Origin: Vandiemenella viatica
Lineage: Eukaryota; Arthropoda; Insecta; Orthoptera; Morabidae
DNA length: 64,000 nt
Direction of reading: 5' to 3'
Assembly: GCA_031002005.1 (NCBI GenBank)
Contig: CM061914.1
Location: 17,222,148-17,286,147 of the forward strand
Below the pieces are notes generated by a model. The model had not been told where the DNA came from and did not search any database. It saw only the letters and a list, made by a program, of their open reading frames with translations. A program made the translations under genes and the position numbers. This document shows positions 10,240 to 22,099 of this stretch, one piece after another. The first letter of the stretch is position 1; each line of letters opens with the position of its first letter.

Positions 10240-11440
10240 CATTTCTGAAAAGTCCAGTTTATATTAACAAAGATGGCAATGGAAGCCTATTAATTCATGT
10301 TTAAGCCTATTCACTGAAATATTGTAAAGTGCGTTCATCCTGACGCTTCTGCCTTCAATCGGTAAGTGACAGTTTCTTTCCCTATCTTTCATTATCTTTA
10401 TATAATAAAAATAAATGATATCAATTATGAATTTTTGTATCAGTATCTTCTTCTTCTCATGTTGATGTATTAATATATAGGTACCCAATACATGTGCTTT
10501 CCAAATTTTTTATTTTTTGTCAATGTTCTCACTTCATAGCTATTTCTTCTAATAAAAAACATTTATCCAAAAAAAATAAAATATGGATGTTGACTAAAAA
10601 GGTTGGTAAGAAGATTTAAGTGACAGCAAGGCAGAATGAAACACTTGAAGCAACTAAACAAGGAATTAGTAGCATCAAAGAGGAAAGCTACAGATGGATT
10701 TATGAAGAATATTATAGGTGCCGGGGGGACCACTGAAAAAGATATTAACATAAATCTCAATTTGTAGGGTATATCCAAGATATTTAGGATAAAATGGTCA
10801 AGGGAAGCCAAGTTGATAATATAGCACTAGATATTTCTAAGTTGAAAATTATTTGAGTGGATGAAAAGGTGACTTTCTGGGTAGAGAAATACTGAAAGGT
10901 AAAAATCAAAGTGTTACAGTTGGAAATCTATATTTTAAAAAAGGCGGAAGAGACAATGGGAGTGTCACAGGGTAGTAACTGATGTGGCAAAAGAGCTGAA
11001 GATGGAGGAGTGTTGGGAGTGTACGAGGCAGACATTTGTGATGAGGCTTGGGAGGATATTGGTAGAAGAAATACGTGTAGTGCATGGAAAGAAAAAGAAA
11101 CACGAACACAACCTGGAACATGATTTAATACATAATGGAGTGGTAATATTATTTTCACGTGTAGGTAAGGGAGTCAAGGATTGGGATATAATACTGAGGG
11201 AAATGGTGACTAGTTTATCAAAAACACAAAGTATTTAAGCTAAATTATTATTATTATTATTAAGGAATAAGGAAAAAAGGGGGGATAAATAAGCATCTAG
11301 GAAAATAGTCACGAGTACATGCTCTTTTTCACAATTAAACCAGTTTACAAATGAACAGTCCAAGCATTATTGATTTTAGATAATCTCAGCAAATGCAAAT
11401 CAATTTCAATAAGGTTCAACTATGTACAATTTAAGCATTC
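10240..11440. other. Interval with only weak, unrecognised coding traces
   Basis: Mostly AT-rich. At 10318-10385 there is a copy of the dispersed motif ending CGGTAAGTGAC (see findings). A plus-strand open segment at about 10620-10770 and another at 10984-11238 (84 aa, basic, methionine-rich) match nothing I know. A short (ATT)n run lies near 11245-11262. Confidence 0.35.
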
Positions 11441-11514
11441 ATTATTAAATTGGTTTTGGGTCCATTTTATGATCAACTCCTTGAAAACCATGGTAACCAA
11501 CATTACAATCTTCA

Positions 11515-12139
11515 TTGTTTGATGTATTGTCGGAGGCTGACTCAGTCCCACAATTGTCATCCTGCGAGTTGACGGCCCCCCAGCCCGCCAGATCTGAGCA
11601 AACGCAGAAGGGCATTCTGGTAGTTGGGAGCTCTAATGTTAGGCGGTTATTAGAGCCCCTTAGGGAAATGGCGGATTCCTCGGGGAAGAAATCCAACGTC
11701 AATTCAGTGTGTATTCCGGGTGGCATGATCCGAGATGTGGATGCCATAGAAGGGACGGGGTGTAGCCAACTACAGATTGTGGCCCATGTCGGCACCAATA
11801 ATGCTTGTTGCCTTGGGTCGGAGTTTATCCTCTCTCCTTCCGGCGGCTGGCTGAAAGGGTGAACTTTGTGGCCAGTGACCGCAAGATATCGGCAGAGCTA
11901 ACCATCTGTAGCATCGTAGACAGAGTTGATTGTGGACCTTTCGTTCAGAGCCGTATTGAGGGGCTGAACCAGAGACTACGACGTTTCTGTGGTGACATTG
12001 GCGGCAGATTTCTCGATCTTCGCCATAGGGTCGAGTCTTGTAGGGTTCCCCTTAATAGGTCAGGTGTGCACTACACACGTGAATCGGCTACACGGGTGGC
12101 AGGGGCCGTGTGGAATGCACTGGGTGGTTTTTTAGGCTG
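11515..12139 (+). pseudogene. CR1-like LINE ORF1 with SGNH hydrolase (esterase) domain
   Basis: Two overlapping frames (11515-11862 and 11805-12139) form one ORF1. The first has the block I motif of SGNH hydrolases (KGILVVGSSNVRRLLEPL), then SVCIPGGMIRDVDAIEG and HVGTNNA, the GTN block. The second carries FVASDRKISAELTICSIVDRVD and RSGVHYTRESATRVAGAV, containing the D-x-x-H-like end. Esterase-type ORF1 proteins are known in CR1-clade LINEs, where they are thought to help RNP or membrane interaction. A frameshift near 11830 breaks it. It lies directly upstream of the endonuclease/RT reading frame. Confidence 0.75.
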
Positions 12140-14943
12140 AGGGAGGAAGACCTGAAACACGAAATTCAGTTACGGGCAACTGAATCAGATGCAACACCGG
12201 AATGTAGGAGCAAAGTAAAAGAATCTCGACAGTTAAAAGTTCTCGTAATTAACTGCAGAAGAGTTTGTAACAAAAAACCAGAACTTGAAAGCGTTATTTG
12301 TAGTACAGAAGCAGATATCGTTATCAGTACAGAAAGTTGGTTGAAACCGGAAATAAGTTCCGCCGAAATTTTAAAAATAGCATGAACGTTTTTCGTAAAG
12401 ACAGATTACATTCTCATGGAGGTGGGGTATTTATAGCTGTGAGTAAATTTCTCCATTGTAATGAAATAGACATCGATACGATCTGTGAAATCATATGGAT
12501 TAAACTCAACGTTGCTGGGTCAAAACTCATCATAGGCGCCTTCTACCATCCACCCGATTCCGACATAGCTATCGTCGAGGAATTAAGAAATAATGTAAAT
12601 AGTATAGCTAGCCGTTTTAAGGATCATGCTATGATTCTAGGAGGCGACTTCAATCTGCCTTATATTGACTGGCGTAATTAAGTTCACATCACAGGTAGCA
12701 GGGATAAGGCAGCTTCTCGAGTTGTTGTCAGACAATCATCTCGAGCAGCTAGTTAATGAACCTACGCGGTATCATAACAGTAGAGAAAACATTTTAGACT
12801 TGCTGGTTACCAACAGGCCAGAATTATTCACCGACATTTCAACGACCACAGGAATAAGCGATCACAAAGCGGTTATTGCGACTATCAAATTAATCACCAA
12901 GCGAAAAAGGAAAAAAGGGCGGATTGTATACAGATTCAGTAAGGCCTCAAAGGAGTGTTTTAGAACCTACCTCAGGAATAATTACCATAACTTCAAGTCA
13001 ACAAAGGACACCATTGAAGAGATGTGGCATCGTTTTATACATATAGTCAGGAAAGGCATGGAAATACATATACCAAAGCGGACTATAAAGGGGGAGAATG
13101 ATCCACCGTGGTACACATGCAAAGTCAAAAGATTACTCAAAAAACAAAGGAAAATACACGCACGCTCGGGTGTCGCAGCGATTTAGAAACCTTAGCTGAT
13201 TTAAGAGGACGTATTAAGAATGTAATGCGCGAGGCCTTTAACGATTTTAACTCCAACTCTCTCTCTAAGAGTCTCACATAAAACCCAAAAAATTTTGGTC
13301 GTATGTACGAAAAGTTAATTGTACCAACAGCAATATTGCAGCACTAATTCGTGAAGGTTCCAAGGTTAATGAAAGCTGCGATAAAGCTAACATACTAAAT
13401 ACTGTATTCAAAAATTATTTTAGAAATGAACATAAGGATAGTATTCCCGTTTTCCCACGCTGTGGTGAGTCGGTGATGGAATCATTACGAATAGATACTG
13501 CAGGTATCATTAAGCAATTAGAGCTCCTGAAGTGGGGGGAAAGCACCGGGCCCGGATGGAATTCCAGTAAGAGTATTTTCAGAGTATGCGGCGGAAATCG
13601 GGCCATTTCTGTCAGATATATTCAGTAAATCATTATAAGAGCGAAAAGTACCTTCAGACTGGAAAATCGCGCAAGTAACTCCGATTTTCAAAAAAGGTGA
13701 TCGAAGTGATCCTGGAAACTATCGTCCCATATCTATAACATCTGTTTGTAGTAGAGTTATGGAGCATATTATATGCTCGAACATTATGAATTTTCTAGAT
13801 GATAATAATTTGCTTACAACAAATCAACACGGATTTCGGAAGAAAAGATCATGTGAAACACAGCTGGCCCTATTTACACACGACGTAATGAAAGTTATCG
13901 ATGCAGGTTCACAAGTAGATGCAATTTTTTTAGATTTCCAGATAGCCTTTGACTCTGTGCCACACAACCGCCTTTTAGCGAAGCTTCGAGCGTACGGTAT
14001 ATCGGATCAGCTTTGTGAATGGATAAAGGATTTTCTAACCGGTCAGTCGCAGTATGTTGTCGTTGAAGGAGAAAGTTCTTCTAATCTAGATGTTACATCG
14101 GGTGTACCTCAAGGAAGTGTAATAGGACCACTTCTTTTCTTAATTTTTATAAACGATCTCGGAGACAAAGTGAAAAGCCTATTTAGATTGTTTGCTGATG
14201 ATGAGGTTATTTATAGGGAAGTAAGAAATTTGGCTAATTGCTTAGAAATTCAGCGCGATCTGGATGTTATTTTGGCTTGGTGCGCTGAGTGGTAACTTAC
14301 TCTAAATTGTAAAAAGTGCAAGACAATGAGCATAACTAACAAAAATAATCCAATTGTTCAGAAATACGAGTTAAACAATACAGTTATTGATATGGTCGAT
14401 TCTATGAAATATTTGGGAGTAACAGTACAAAGGAACATGAAATGGGACATACACATTAATTCGTTAGTAGGTAGAGCAAATTCTAGGCTGCGATTCATAG
14501 GTCGAATCTTGAAAAATTGTAATGAACAAACAAAGAAGATAGCGTACAAATCTCTTGTGCGTCCACATTTGGATTATTGTTGTGCCATTTGGGACCCGTA
14601 TCGTAAGGGGTTGATCAAAAGTATAGAGAAAGTGCAGAGAAGAGCCGCTCGATTCGTTACCGCTTGCTACAGTCCTTATGAAAGCGTCACAGAACTGATT
14701 AGTAGATTAGGTTGGGAGTCTCTGGTAGACAGACGACACACGTTTCGTTTAAACTTATTGGTAAACATGCATACTCCCACTTTCACTTTTGAGTGTAGTG
14801 AAATACTTCTTCCACCAACCTATTTGAGTCGGAATGACAGGAAAGATAAAATTAGAGAAATAAGGTGCCGCACTGATTCTAATATGAATTCTTTTTTTCC
14901 TCGTACCATTAGGGATTGGAATGCACAGCTAAGAGATTATTAG
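12110..14943 (+). pseudogene. CR1-like LINE ORF2: endonuclease and reverse transcriptase
   Basis: Consecutive frames form one long ORF2. The APE endonuclease has LKVLVINCRRVCNKKPEL, then HGGGVFIAVSKFL, then GGDFNLPYIDW and SDHKAVIATI. RT follows: WKIAQVTPIFKKGDRSDPGNYRPISI, QHGFRKKRSCETQLA, IFLDFQIAFDSVPH, SGVPQGSVIGPLLFLIFIND and the active-site FADD (14196 region, followed by EVIYR). The thumb and C-terminal region run to 14943. Frameshifts or stops near 12370, 12670, 13190-13760 and 14295 disable it. Otherwise it is close to full length and looks like one of the youngest LINEs in the window. Confidence 0.9.
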
Positions 14944-15013
14944 CTTTGGTGCTGAGCACCCTCTGCCACCCACAATTTTGTGAATTGCAGAGTATATATG
15001 TAGATGTAGATTG
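14944..15013 (+). repeat. 3' UTR end of the CR1-like LINE
   Basis: A short 3' UTR beginning GCTTTGGTGCTGAGCACCCT (it contains a small stem, GGTGCTGAGCACC) and ending in the short tandem TGTAGATGTAGATT. A short terminal tandem in place of poly-A is typical of CR1-clade elements. Confidence 0.7.
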
Positions 15014-16530
15014 ATGAAATTTTTGCTTTCAAACATGAAATGGTTTTTTTTATTTATTTTTAATATATAGAAATATTAAAAGTTTTGGAAATTGCTCTTA
15101 ACTTGAAATCATAAACTTCCATTTATAAAACATTAAGAATTTTAAAAATGTCTTTTTTTTTTTTCCCCTTTCAAAATTCCACAGAGTGTCTACTTACTGT
15201 ACATGTGTATTTGAGGACAGCAATTTCGAAATCGAGGTTGTTATCAATATATTTTAAATGATTGAAATGAATTACGATTGTGAAGTCGCTTATTAGTAAC
15301 AAATGAATCAATGAAGTTAACAAGTGTTTATTATTTTTAGTTGTCCAGTTAAAGGAAGTTTATGGGGTTAAATATCAGCCAAATGTTGAAGCAAAATAAA
15401 ATTAAAGCCATCCATCCTAACTACCCATATATCAAACGAAATAAACTCAAATTAATTTGATGTAGACTTGTGTCAAGCATTCATCACAGAAAATTATCAC
15501 TTCAAAGCACTTCAATACCTTCATTTAAACAACTTCCTGCTGAACTAATATCACAACAACATTCCATTAAAAGCTATTTTGAGGGATAACATTTTTGATT
15601 CACCGCAGGTAGCTAACGAACCCAGCCATGAGACAGTTGTCCAGTTTGTTAATAATGCCCTCAACATAATTTTTCTCAACTGCGAAGATGAGGATAAAGT
15701 AGTAGTAATCTAATAATATTGACAATGAAACTGCTGTTAGACAATGAAAATAAGGATGGATAGAGAAAATAAACCTCTCACTTAGCCCAGATGTAGGAAT
15801 AAATACTTCAAAATATTTTGGTAAAAAATCTAAGGTTATTTTACTGATATATCGTAAAGTGTGTTAGTGTTATTGTGTTTCTTCCTGTCACTTCAGCCTT
15901 CACCTGTGGTAACAACTAGTTGCCTACATGATTGCCAAATTTTTATGATCTTTCTTCCTGCTCTGCTACTTATCACCCGTTTTGTTCATGCCATCATCTT
16001 TTCTGTGGAGCAAATACATCTTGAAATTTGTAGAGTGATAGAGTGAATAATCCATTTACATTACCTATATCACATCACTAAATTCAAACATAACCCCCCT
16101 CCCCCAAACATCTTATAACAAGATTTAAATATGCTGTGGTGACATCACCTGAGATGGAATGCCGATTTTCAGCTCAAAAAGTTATGAACAGTATGAACTA
16201 GATGAAATTTTCTTGGGAAACTAGACAAATGAGAACATTTGTTTTGGCGCTCAAATTCTCTGCTGCCATTGTCAAGCGACTTACCTCCAAGCACAGCACA
16301 GCATCATCGGTCATAGCATTTCTATGTTGTTGTTGCCCGTTCCAGGGGTTTTCCTACTACTCGTGTAGGTGCTGCTGTTTTTGAAGTGGTTTCTTGTTCT
16401 GTCTTATCCTGCGAGTTGGTCAATCTGGTTGGGCAAAACCCATCAGGCTTTCATAGCCAGGACTCCTAATTTTCTTTAAAGTGATTATTTGCGTGCGGGC
16501 AATAGGGTTACTTATATATCGCACAGAACT
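15014..16530. other. Interval without recognised gene
   Basis: AT-rich DNA. A short open segment at 15610-15712 follows CACCGCAG and reads EPSHETVVQFVNNALNIIF before a stop; it could be an exon but has no recognised family. The motif near 15842-15912 is one of the dispersed copies ending CACCTGTGGTAAC. The rest shows nothing identifiable. Confidence 0.35.
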
Positions 16531-16623
16531 GTTAAATACTGGCTGGATTGTTGGTGTTGACTATTGGCCTTCTGTTGGTCTCGATTGTTGGCGTTGTCGG
16601 GGCAAATAAAGAAGCTATTCACA

Positions 16624-16792
16624 ACAAAATCCTATCGGGTGTCCAGCCGGTCAGCTTGCGACAGCTACAAGATACCTGACGAAGACAGCAGAGCCAGCTG
16701 TCGAAACGTCGTGTTTCTACAACACCATCCAGCTGATCATCCGACAGGATTTTGTTGCATTGATACGCCAGGAAAGTCTTCACACATATCAG
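16624..16792 (+). mobile_element. 169-bp hammerhead-bearing insertion with 10-bp TSD
   Basis: The insertion splits the 3' region of a PLE copy and is flanked by the perfect duplication GCTATTCACA (16614-16623 and 16793-16802). It contains an intact hammerhead core (16670-16716), enclosed by an imperfect inverted repeat: 16622-16647 pairs with 16732-16757, 22 of 26 positions, starting CAACAAAATCCT. There is no ORF. It may be a 5'-truncated PLE end or a minimal non-autonomous ribozyme element. Confidence 0.75.
16670..16716 (+). ncRNA. Hammerhead ribozyme (intact core)
   Basis: CTGACGA (16676-16682), stem II GACAGC (16684-16689) with GCTGTC (16697-16702) around the loop AGAGCCA, GAAA (16703-16706), then CGTC with predicted cleavage after 16710. 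Stem I AGATAC (16670-16675) pairs with GTGTTT (16711-16716), including G-U pairs. All catalytic core residues are present. The 7-nt loop is identical to that of the motif at 1212-1254. Confidence 0.85.
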
Positions 16793-17879
16793 GCTATTCA
16801 CAGTTCCGATGTAATCTCATTTTCTGATCCAATGGTCTCCAGGCTTCATTTCCTTGAAATCCAGCATCTCTATTTACTAGATTATCTGATATACGGATTT
16901 TGACAGTTTCCGAGAAAATGCTGTCCCTGTAACCTCTTGCGCGAGCAAGAATTTCTGTAGCTTTGAAATCGAAGCTGTGTCCATGTCAAGGCTGTGCTCG
17001 GCAACTGCTGACTTGTCAGTTTTACCCAAGCAAATGTTGTGTGCATGTTCGGCACACCTTTGGCTTATATATCTTACGGATTGCCTGATGCACATCTTTC
17101 TGCATTGGCAAGGAAAGCGATATACCCCGGGTGTTCTTAGTGCCAAGTCATCATTGAGAGAGCACTGTATATTTTAAATCTTGGCCGGTGTTCAAAAATT
17201 GTTGTAAAAAACACATTTTTGTAAAATCCTACCAATCTTTGCCATGGTCACTCCCACATAGAGAACAAAGGTAAAGTGACATGGGTCTTCCTGAATCATA
17301 CTTGCGGAAGGTCTCCCTTAGATGACACATATCAACTGGTAAACTATCTTTATCACATACAGCACATAAGCAACCCCATCACCCACAGGCAGCAGTCACT
17401 GCAGAGAATATGACTGCTGAAACATTGTGCATAACAAATATTCTCACTCGGCTAGTTTCTCGAGAAAATTTCATCTATATAGAATGCTGAGAAAGCCTCT
17501 ACTCTCATACGGGGAGGATATCTTCCACAGTAACAGGCTGCTGGAAAAACTAAGAAGAGGCTAAGCTGCTTTCCATATTGGCATTTCTTCAGTCCTGCCG
17601 GGACAACGATGTCGTGCCACACTTCACAGAGATACCCAATCACGTCAGAAGCGGTCGAGAGGATTTTTCGGCGAGTGAGCTCAGTCGTAGTTAAGGAAAG
17701 AGTTCACAAGGTAAGAGCTGGACAAAACAGATAATAAGATCCTTCTTTAGAGCTACATGCACCTATCTGGAATACTGTCCAGGAAATGTGTTGACAGTGC
17801 TACAAATGCCAACAGCGAGATGCAACTACGACGATCGAAGGTGCACCAGTGTGCCAAATATGAAAACTTCCAGCAAGCC

Positions 17880-19740
17880 GGCGGTCACAGTCATTGTCTG
17901 CACTTAAAACTGCAGTGAATATCTCTGGAAAACAACTTTATGACCTACCGGTTTCTGCGCTATCCAGAGGGCTCAATTTCCCACCGGCTCCAAAAAGTAG
18001 TCCCACAAGAGAAATTATCAGCGGTGTTGAGCAAACTATCAGGATCTTCAATCTGCCACTGCAGAGGAAATTAGGAAAGAATCGAGTAGGATACCATGCC
18101 GCGCTAAATCTCCGAAGGTAACATTTCTGCACCTGAACGTAGGGCTCTCCAAACACTCCGAGAAGATACGGACATCATTATCCATTCATCAGATAAAGGA
18201 AAGTCAACCGTCAATCTCAGCTCAGATGAATATAAATAAAAGCTGTCGTAGATGTTAGACGATTCCACATATAGGAGACTTACTGAGGATCTGACCCTTG
18301 CATTGACGCGGAAGACTATAAAGCTTTTGAAAGAATCAGGCATAGATGTTGAAATAAGCAAGCACCTCCAGCCTCGAGCTCCAGCTGCTGAAGATACACA
18401 AGGATGGCACTCCTTTACACCCCATCGTGAGTACTATAGGTTCACCACTAGTGGATAAATTTTCCCTCCACGTTAAAAACTCTGCAGAAATCATCAATGT
18501 ACTGAGAGGTCTTTGACTGGGGACAAATGACGTCTTGGTCAGCTTTGATGTTGTGTCAATTCTTACGAGGGTGTCACTAGGGGACACATTTATGTTGCTG
18601 GTGGAACATTCTAACTCCAGGGAAGTGGAACTATTCTGTCGCATGCTACCTACTTCCAGATTGACAGGAGTATTACAAATAGTTTGACGGGGTTGCTATG
18701 GGCTCACTCCTCTCTCCAGCAATAGCAAATTTTTATATGGAACACTTTACAGAGTACACACTAGCGAGTGCTCCAAAGGAACCAACATGTTTATATCGGT
18801 ACGTTGACGAAATGTTCGCCGTATGGCCGCATGGGATCGAAAGACTACAAGAATTTATAGAACATTTTAAAAGGGATTGATGAGAAGATTACACTCACAA
18901 TGGAGGTGGAGAAGAATGGCCTCCTTCCATTTACATAGAAAAGAAGGCTGAGATGGTACCATAGATCATTCTGTATACAGAAAACCCATGTGTACAGACT
19001 GCTACCTTGATTAACACAGCCACCACCATATGGTCCAACATAGAACAGTACTGCAAACTTTGGCGATCTGTATGCGATAAAACTAGTTTACCAGCTGAAA
19101 TGTGTCATCTAAGGGATACCTTCCGCAAGAATGATTATAGAGAGACACTAATAGATTTGGTTTTTTGAAGAGCAGTAAGAAGAAAAATGCAACACAATGA
19201 AGACCTATGCCACTTCGCCTTTATTTCGTATGTGTGTGAGTGACCATGGCGAAGATTGGCTGGATTTTACAAAAATGTGGAATTAAAACAATTTTTCAAC
19301 TACCGGCCAAGATTAAAAACATACTGCGCTCTCCCAAGGACGACTTAGTGCTATGAACACCCGGGGTAATCGAATTCCTTGCCAATGCGAAAAGGCGTCC
19401 ATCGGGCAAACCATAAGATGCACAAGGCAAAGGTACACCGAACTTGCACGCAACATCTGCTTGGGTCAAACTGACAAGTCAGCAGTTGCCGAGCACAGCA
19501 TAGACACGGGACATGGCTTCAATTAAAAAATTCTCGGACACACGAGAGGTTACTGGGACAGCAATTTTTCAGCAGCTGTCGAAATCCATATATCAGATAA
19601 TCTAGTAAATAGAGATGAGGGATTTCAATTAAGTGAAGCCTGGAGACCATTGATCCAGAAAAAGAGATTACATCAGAACTGTGTATAACCTCTCTATCTG
19701 CCCCGCCAACAATCAAGGCCAACAGTCAACACCAATAATA
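17880..19740 (+). pseudogene. PLE family 2, RT and GIY-YIG (decayed)
   Basis: N-terminal PLE sequence (LPVSALSRGLNFPPAPKSSP, 17894-18121) is followed by RT blocks in changing frames: DGTPLHPIVSTIGSPLVD near 18400, DVLVSFDVVSILTRVSLGD near 18530, GSLLSPAIANFYMEHFTEY at 18698, and RYVDEMFAVWP, in which the second aspartate of YVDD is E. The GIY-YIG domain near 19350-19600 is heavily frameshifted but keeps DKSAVAEHSIDTGHG. It faces the fragment at 16535-17450. Loss of the second catalytic aspartate and many stops show that it is dead. Confidence 0.82.
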
Positions 19741-19754
19741 TGGCCAGTATTAAG

Positions 19755-19942
19755 CGGGAACTGGGGACAAGGAACAGGAAGGAATTCAGCGATGGCCTTT
19801 TCAAGGAATCATCCTGGCATTTGCCTGGAGTAATTTGGGGAAACCGTGGAAAATCCAAATCTGGATGCCCGGATAGGGATTAGAACCGTCGTCCTCCTGA
19901 ATGCGAGGCCAGAGCGTTAACCACTCACCCACCATGCTCGGT
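19755..19942 (-). repeat. SINE family A, antisense
   Basis: Shares GGAATTCAGCGATGGCC and GCCTGGAGTAATTTGGGG with the other family A copies. It lies directly at the 3' end of the second PLE copy. I could not find a clear duplication. Confidence 0.8.
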
Positions 19943-20390
19943 ACCAGTCACTTGACAATGGAAGCAGGGAATATGACTGCCGAAGTGTTGTGCTGTACAA
20001 ATGTTCACACTATGCTAGTTTCCCAATGCAGGGAAGGGCTCCACACTTATAACTGTCTGAACTGTTATAGTGGATGCAGGTGAGTCGATACATGAGATGT
20101 GCTGTGGTGTATGTGGCATGTCCAATGTTACCCCTGTGCACACGGGTATTTGACACAAAAAGCCATTCAAAAGACAAATAAAAAATTTCAAGCATATTCC
20201 AAGAACCGGCATCTACCTGACTTGGGGCAAATGTCTATAGAACAATTAGCCTGCTATATTTTTTTAGATAAGCTGCATTCCCCACCACATGAACAATCGT
20301 CTTCTGAGCATATTGCAAGATGCATGTACTGTTACCAAGCATACACAAGCTGACTCGTTTTGTATTTATTTTTTTATTATGAGAAGTACT
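19943..20390 (+). repeat. PLE-associated repeat and unrecognised short ORF
   Basis: The first 100 bp (GGGAATATGACTGCCGAAGT) match 17385-17460 and so belong to the PLE family 2 neighbourhood. The following plus-strand frame (20099-20353, 84 aa, ending EHIARCMYCYQAYTS) is not recognised. It could be part of another degraded element. Confidence 0.45.
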
Positions 20391-20629
20391 AAAGACTGAT
20401 TTCATTATATTTCCCGACCTTTCCCAGGTCTGATTTCTTTTAGGGTTTTAGTTTAGTGTACTACCTTAGAGTTTCATTGAAAGTAGGTGCCAAAAATCTA
20501 TTCGATAAAATTATAGCTTCTTTAAAATAAAATAAACTTATTTTTTTTTCTGTCACATTAATAAATTATATATATATATTATTATTATTATTATTAATCA
20601 TTATTGCCCTTGAGGACAGTGTTTAAACT

Positions 20630-21457
20630 CAAATTATTCATGATTATTCAGTTTTTGTTTGTATTTGTCTTCTTCTTCTTCTCTTCCCAAAACCTCTTCA
20701 TACGCTCACTGTGTTCCTGTTTCCTTTGCTCTGTCCATTTTGTTCCTGTTTTCTTCTGTATTTTAAATTTTGAGTTCATAATTTTGTTCCTGAATTGTCC
20801 CTTTTCCTGTGTCATTTCCTTGCTGATCCCTGCGTGATTCAAGTCCTCTTCTATTTCCTGGAACCAATTGGTTTTCCTGAGTGAACCATTTACCACATCA
20901 AAGATCCTCTTTGTGAGTCTAGTGCTGTTCATTCGCTGTAAATGTCCATAGAATTGTAATCTACGTCTTCTGATCATGTCTGTCAATCTATCTGTATGTT
21001 CGTATAGTTCTTTCGTTGGTCTTTTCATCCATATACCGTCTTTATATATTGCTCCAAAAATTTTTCTAAGGATTTTGCGTTCAACTTTTTCCGCTTCTGT
21101 TATGCCTGAAGCCCCAATCGTTGTTGTTTCTGATGCATATAATGCTTCTGGCAGTACCACTGTTTTGTAATGTCTGAGTTTGGCCTGTCTTGATATATTT
21201 CTTTTGTTATAATATGACCATGTGAGTCTATAAGCCTTCTGAAGCTTTTCTGATCTTTCTGAATTTGATAGCTTGTTAGATCCTCCTACTTGTATGTATT
21301 CCCCTAGATATTTGAATTTCTCAACTCTTTTTATGTTTCCAAATTTTGTGTATATTGTTTGTACATTGTTGTTTTGTTTCTCCATGTACTGCGTTATAGG
21401 GGCCCTTCTGGTATCAAGCTCATGATTCGAAGAGTTATTTATGATATGAATAAACAC
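20630..21457 (-). pseudogene. RTE-type LINE, RT C-terminal region
   Basis: One open minus-strand frame of 269 codons, 21457-20648. It carries the KYLGEYIQVGG motif of the RT thumb, then SYYNKRNISRQAKLRHYKTVVLPEALYASE and the C-terminal RRLQFYGHLQRM block typical of RTE and related LINEs. It ends in a very lysine-rich tail. The RT palm is absent, so it is a fragment. It belongs to the same broad clade as, but is not an obvious continuation of, the fragments at 8.0-10.2 and 45.9-50.1 kb. Confidence 0.85.
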
Positions 21458-21499
21458 GTGAAAGGAAATATTTCACATAATTAGTCGAGAAAAATATTT

Positions 21500-22091
21500 T
21501 AAATCAACCTACATTCACGGCCGAACAAACACAACAGTTCGATCAAAAGTTTTCGAGGCTTAAATTGGAAATTAAAACAAAATGGCAGGCTGCTAAGAGA
21601 ACTGAGAATGTATTTTTAAAGAAATACCATGATTAGTTACTAGAATTTATTGAAATTCCCAAAATCCAATCCGTCCAATATGGGTCGGCCTAGAAAATCT
21701 TTCGATGATTTAACTGATTGTAGCAAACAATATCCGCAGAGATTACAGGTATTAACAAAAGAATGTTTGACAGGTTTTCTACTATTCTGTGAATATCATC
21801 TAGTGGGAACAAGATCGAAGAAAAAAAAAAAATGTTCCCCACTGTCACGAAACAGTTTAGATGTACATTGAATTGTACACGTGGCATCCAATGTCACGTA
21901 TACTACACGAAGTATTGACTGACAGCAAAATTATAATAGCACACACTTTTGCCTATTACTTTGATGGGACCCGAGTGCTCAAGAAGAGAATGACCCAGAA
22001 GATGAAGCTTCTGGCGAAGAAGAATGGGATGATTCGTCAGAATGATATTATTTTAGTCTACATGTATGATTACTGTTTAGGTATTTTGTAA
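21500..22091 (+). pseudogene. Remnant of uncharacterised multicopy insect gene (N-terminal type)
   Basis: Joined frames read TAEQTQQFDQKFSRLKLEIK, then KWQAAKRTENVFLKKYHD and, from 21650, SNPSNMGRPRKSFDDLTDCSKQ. The G-R-P-x-K-x-F-x-D-x-S-x-x-S-K pattern is one I associate with N-termini of high-copy insect genes of unknown function. The later frame (to 22091) is not recognised. Stops occur in between. No function is assigned. Confidence 0.4.
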
Positions 22092-22099
22092 ATATTCAC

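Larger units (their letters stand above)
16535..17450 (-). pseudogene. PLE family 2, inverted 3' fragment with GIY-YIG domain
   Basis: The minus-strand ORF 17146-16877 has the GIY-YIG start (PGVYRFPCQCRKMCIRQSV) and DKSAVAEHSLDMD. Sequence on both sides (16535-16613 and 16803-17450) is the reverse complement of 19100-19740 in the second copy. The two copies therefore face each other. This copy is 5'-truncated and is interrupted by the ribozyme-bearing insertion at 16624-16792. Confidence 0.82.

Noticed and set aside
15610..15712. Exon-like open segment after CACCGCAG
   Set aside because: Only about 34 codons, no recognised family, no partner exon found; kept as a note only.
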